Shown in pieces: positions 5,229 through 6,279 of a DNA stretch of 6,279 nt. The stretch is taken from NCBI GenBank assembly GCA_946886975.1, contig CAMPJV010000159.1, positions 1-6,279 on the forward strand. Direction: 5' to 3'. Source of the DNA: an uncultured Taibaiella sp. Lineage in GTDB: Bacteria > Bacteroidota > Bacteroidia > Chitinophagales > Chitinophagaceae. The notes below the pieces were generated by a model. It was given only the letters and a program-made list of their open reading frames with translations, ran no database searches and was not told the origin of the DNA. The translations under genes were made by a program, and so were the position numbers. How positions within the stretch are numbered: the stretch's first letter is position 1; every line of letters begins with the position of its first letter.

Positions 5229-6279
5229 ATGAATTACAATCCCCGCTTTGACGGACTCAGGTGTATCGCAATCGCTGCGGTGATGCTTTATCACTTTGTG
5301 CCATCGGTTGGTGAGCCGCTGTCCGCGGGTTTTTATGGGGTGAACTTGTTTTTTGTGCTGAGCGGCTTCCTGATCACCACGATTCTCTTAAGGCAGGAGG
5401 GGCCATTCAGTGCAAAAAAGTACTTCAATTTCCTGGGAAGAAGAGCGCTGCGGATATTTCCGATCTACTACCTGGCACTTGCAATTGTTTACTTCGCCAA
5501 CACCCCGAATATACACGAGCGGATCATTTACCTGCTCACCTATACCTATAACATTGTCATGCCGGGTGTCAACTGGAAAAATGATTATACGGTGAACTTC
5601 TGGTCGTTGTCTGTTGAGGAGCAGTTTTACCTGTTTTTCCCCTTGATCGTTTTCGCCCTCAGCAGTCGTTTAAAGTGGCTGATCTTTGCGTGCTGCGGTT
5701 TTATAGTCCTTAGCTTTCTGCAAGTCCTTGCCAATATCTACGGTGTAGAAGGATCAGCTCACCAGGTTTTCGTTTTTAATTACGTGAGTCTGCTCACCAA
5801 CATAGCGCCTTTGAGTCTTGGTGCGCTGGCCGCGATCCTGACATGGCTGAACAAAACACCAGGCTTCCTTTTTACTACGGACATGGAGTTTGCCGTTTTG
5901 ACCCTGGCAGTATTTGCGCTGGTCTTCCTCTCCTTCAGGTACCAGTTTATTGTTGTGTCTTTTGTGAATACGATACTAGTCCTCAAGGCATGGAGCGGCA
6001 GGTTTTCTTTTCGCCTGCTTGACAGGATTGTGGTGAGCAAGTATGCAGGGTACATAGGAAGAATATCGTACGGAATATATGTCTACCACTATATGGTCAG
6101 GAGCTTTATGGATAATTATGTGATCGAACCGGCACTGGCAAACGCTGATCTGAGCCAATGGGGTAGCTTTGCCTGGTTAGGACATCATCCGGGTATTTTC
6201 AGGCTTATTTCCTGTTTTGCGATTACCCTCCTCGTCGCCCATTTTTCATTCAAATTTATAGAGCTACCCATATTAGGCT
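5229..6279 (+). CDS. Acyltransferase family 3 membrane protein (OafA-like), 3' end outside window
   Basis: The frame is open from ATG 5229 to the window edge: 350 codons plus one base. The family is usually about 350-400 residues, so little is probably missing. These integral inner-membrane proteins transfer acyl groups, often acetyl, to sugars of O-antigen, exopolysaccharide or peptidoglycan. Visible family signatures are RFDGLR (6-11), the conserved histidine in LYHF (H22), FFVLSGFLIT (41-50), RRALRIFPIYY (71-81), WSLSVEEQFYL (125-135) and YIGRISYGIYVYH (275-287). Many hydrophobic segments are evident, including about 12-23, 34-53, 77-92, 133-145, 150-168, 186-207, 220-253 and near the visible end. 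It lies 273 nt after the formyltransferase behind its own repeat-rich leader, so it may be a separate transcription unit. Family is clear; the sugar acceptor is unknown. Confidence 0.92.
   Translation, partial: MNYNPRFDGLRCIAIAAVMLYHFVPSVGEPLSAGFYGVNLFFVLSGFLITTILLRQEGPFSAKKYFNFLGRRALRIFPIYYLALAIVYFANTPNIHERIIYLLTYTYNIVMPGVNWKNDYTVNFWSLSVEEQFYLFFPLIVFALSSRLKWLIFACCGFIVLSFLQVLANIYGVEGSAHQVFVFNYVSLLTNIAPLSLGALAAILTWLNKTPGFLFTTDMEFAVLTLAVFALVFLSFRYQFIVVSFVNTILVLKAWSGRFSFRLLDRIVVSKYAGYIGRISYGIYVYHYMVRSFMDNYVIEPALANADLSQWGSFAWLGHHPGIFRLISCFAITLLVAHFSFKFIELPILG

Noticed and set aside
5410..5595. Plus-strand open frame inside the acyltransferase gene
   Set aside because: It is out of frame with the clear acyltransferase reading frame, which carries all the family motifs through this stretch.
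5780..6158. Minus-strand open frames opposite the acyltransferase
   Set aside because: They are antisense to conserved membrane segments and resemble no known family.

Overview
The window looks like part of a surface-polysaccharide or glycolipid biosynthesis locus from a Bacteroidota bacterium. The Cytophagales or Chitinophagales are plausible at the observed roughly 50% GC. That placement is inference from gene content, the lack of good Shine-Dalgarno sites at the ATG starts, and the style of the short intergenic repeats. No rRNA or other marker gene is present to confirm it. All four genes are on the + strand.

Layout. 1-306 is a gene-free leader with a (TTGGCTG)n array, a 21-nt core sequence, an AT-rich stretch and a 36-nt element that ends 5 nt before the first ATG. 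307-3318 encodes a 1003-residue fusion of a glutamine-dependent asparagine synthetase-like amidotransferase with a GT4-type glycosyltransferase. 3344-4159 (start uncertain) encodes a NodB/CE4 polysaccharide deacetylase. One nucleotide later, 4161-4955 encodes a formyltransferase related to the catalytic domain of methionyl-tRNA formyltransferase. 4956-5228 is a second repeat-rich gap with the same parts in the same order as the first. 5229-6279 is an acyltransferase-3 (OafA-like) membrane protein that runs off the window.

How the genes may work together (inference). The three tightly spaced genes form a likely operon of nitrogen chemistry on sugars. A cytoplasmic deacetylase could expose an amine from an N-acetyl sugar, and the formyltransferase could cap that amine with a formyl group. 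The AsnB-like domain could amidate a carboxylate such as a uronic acid, while its fused GT domain adds a sugar. The following acyltransferase would O-acylate the product at the membrane.

The most unusual points are the AsnB-GT fusion and the paired repeat-rich intergenic regions. These regions form long direct repeats around the three-gene operon. Each also places a near-identical 36-nt element directly against the start codon of a different gene.
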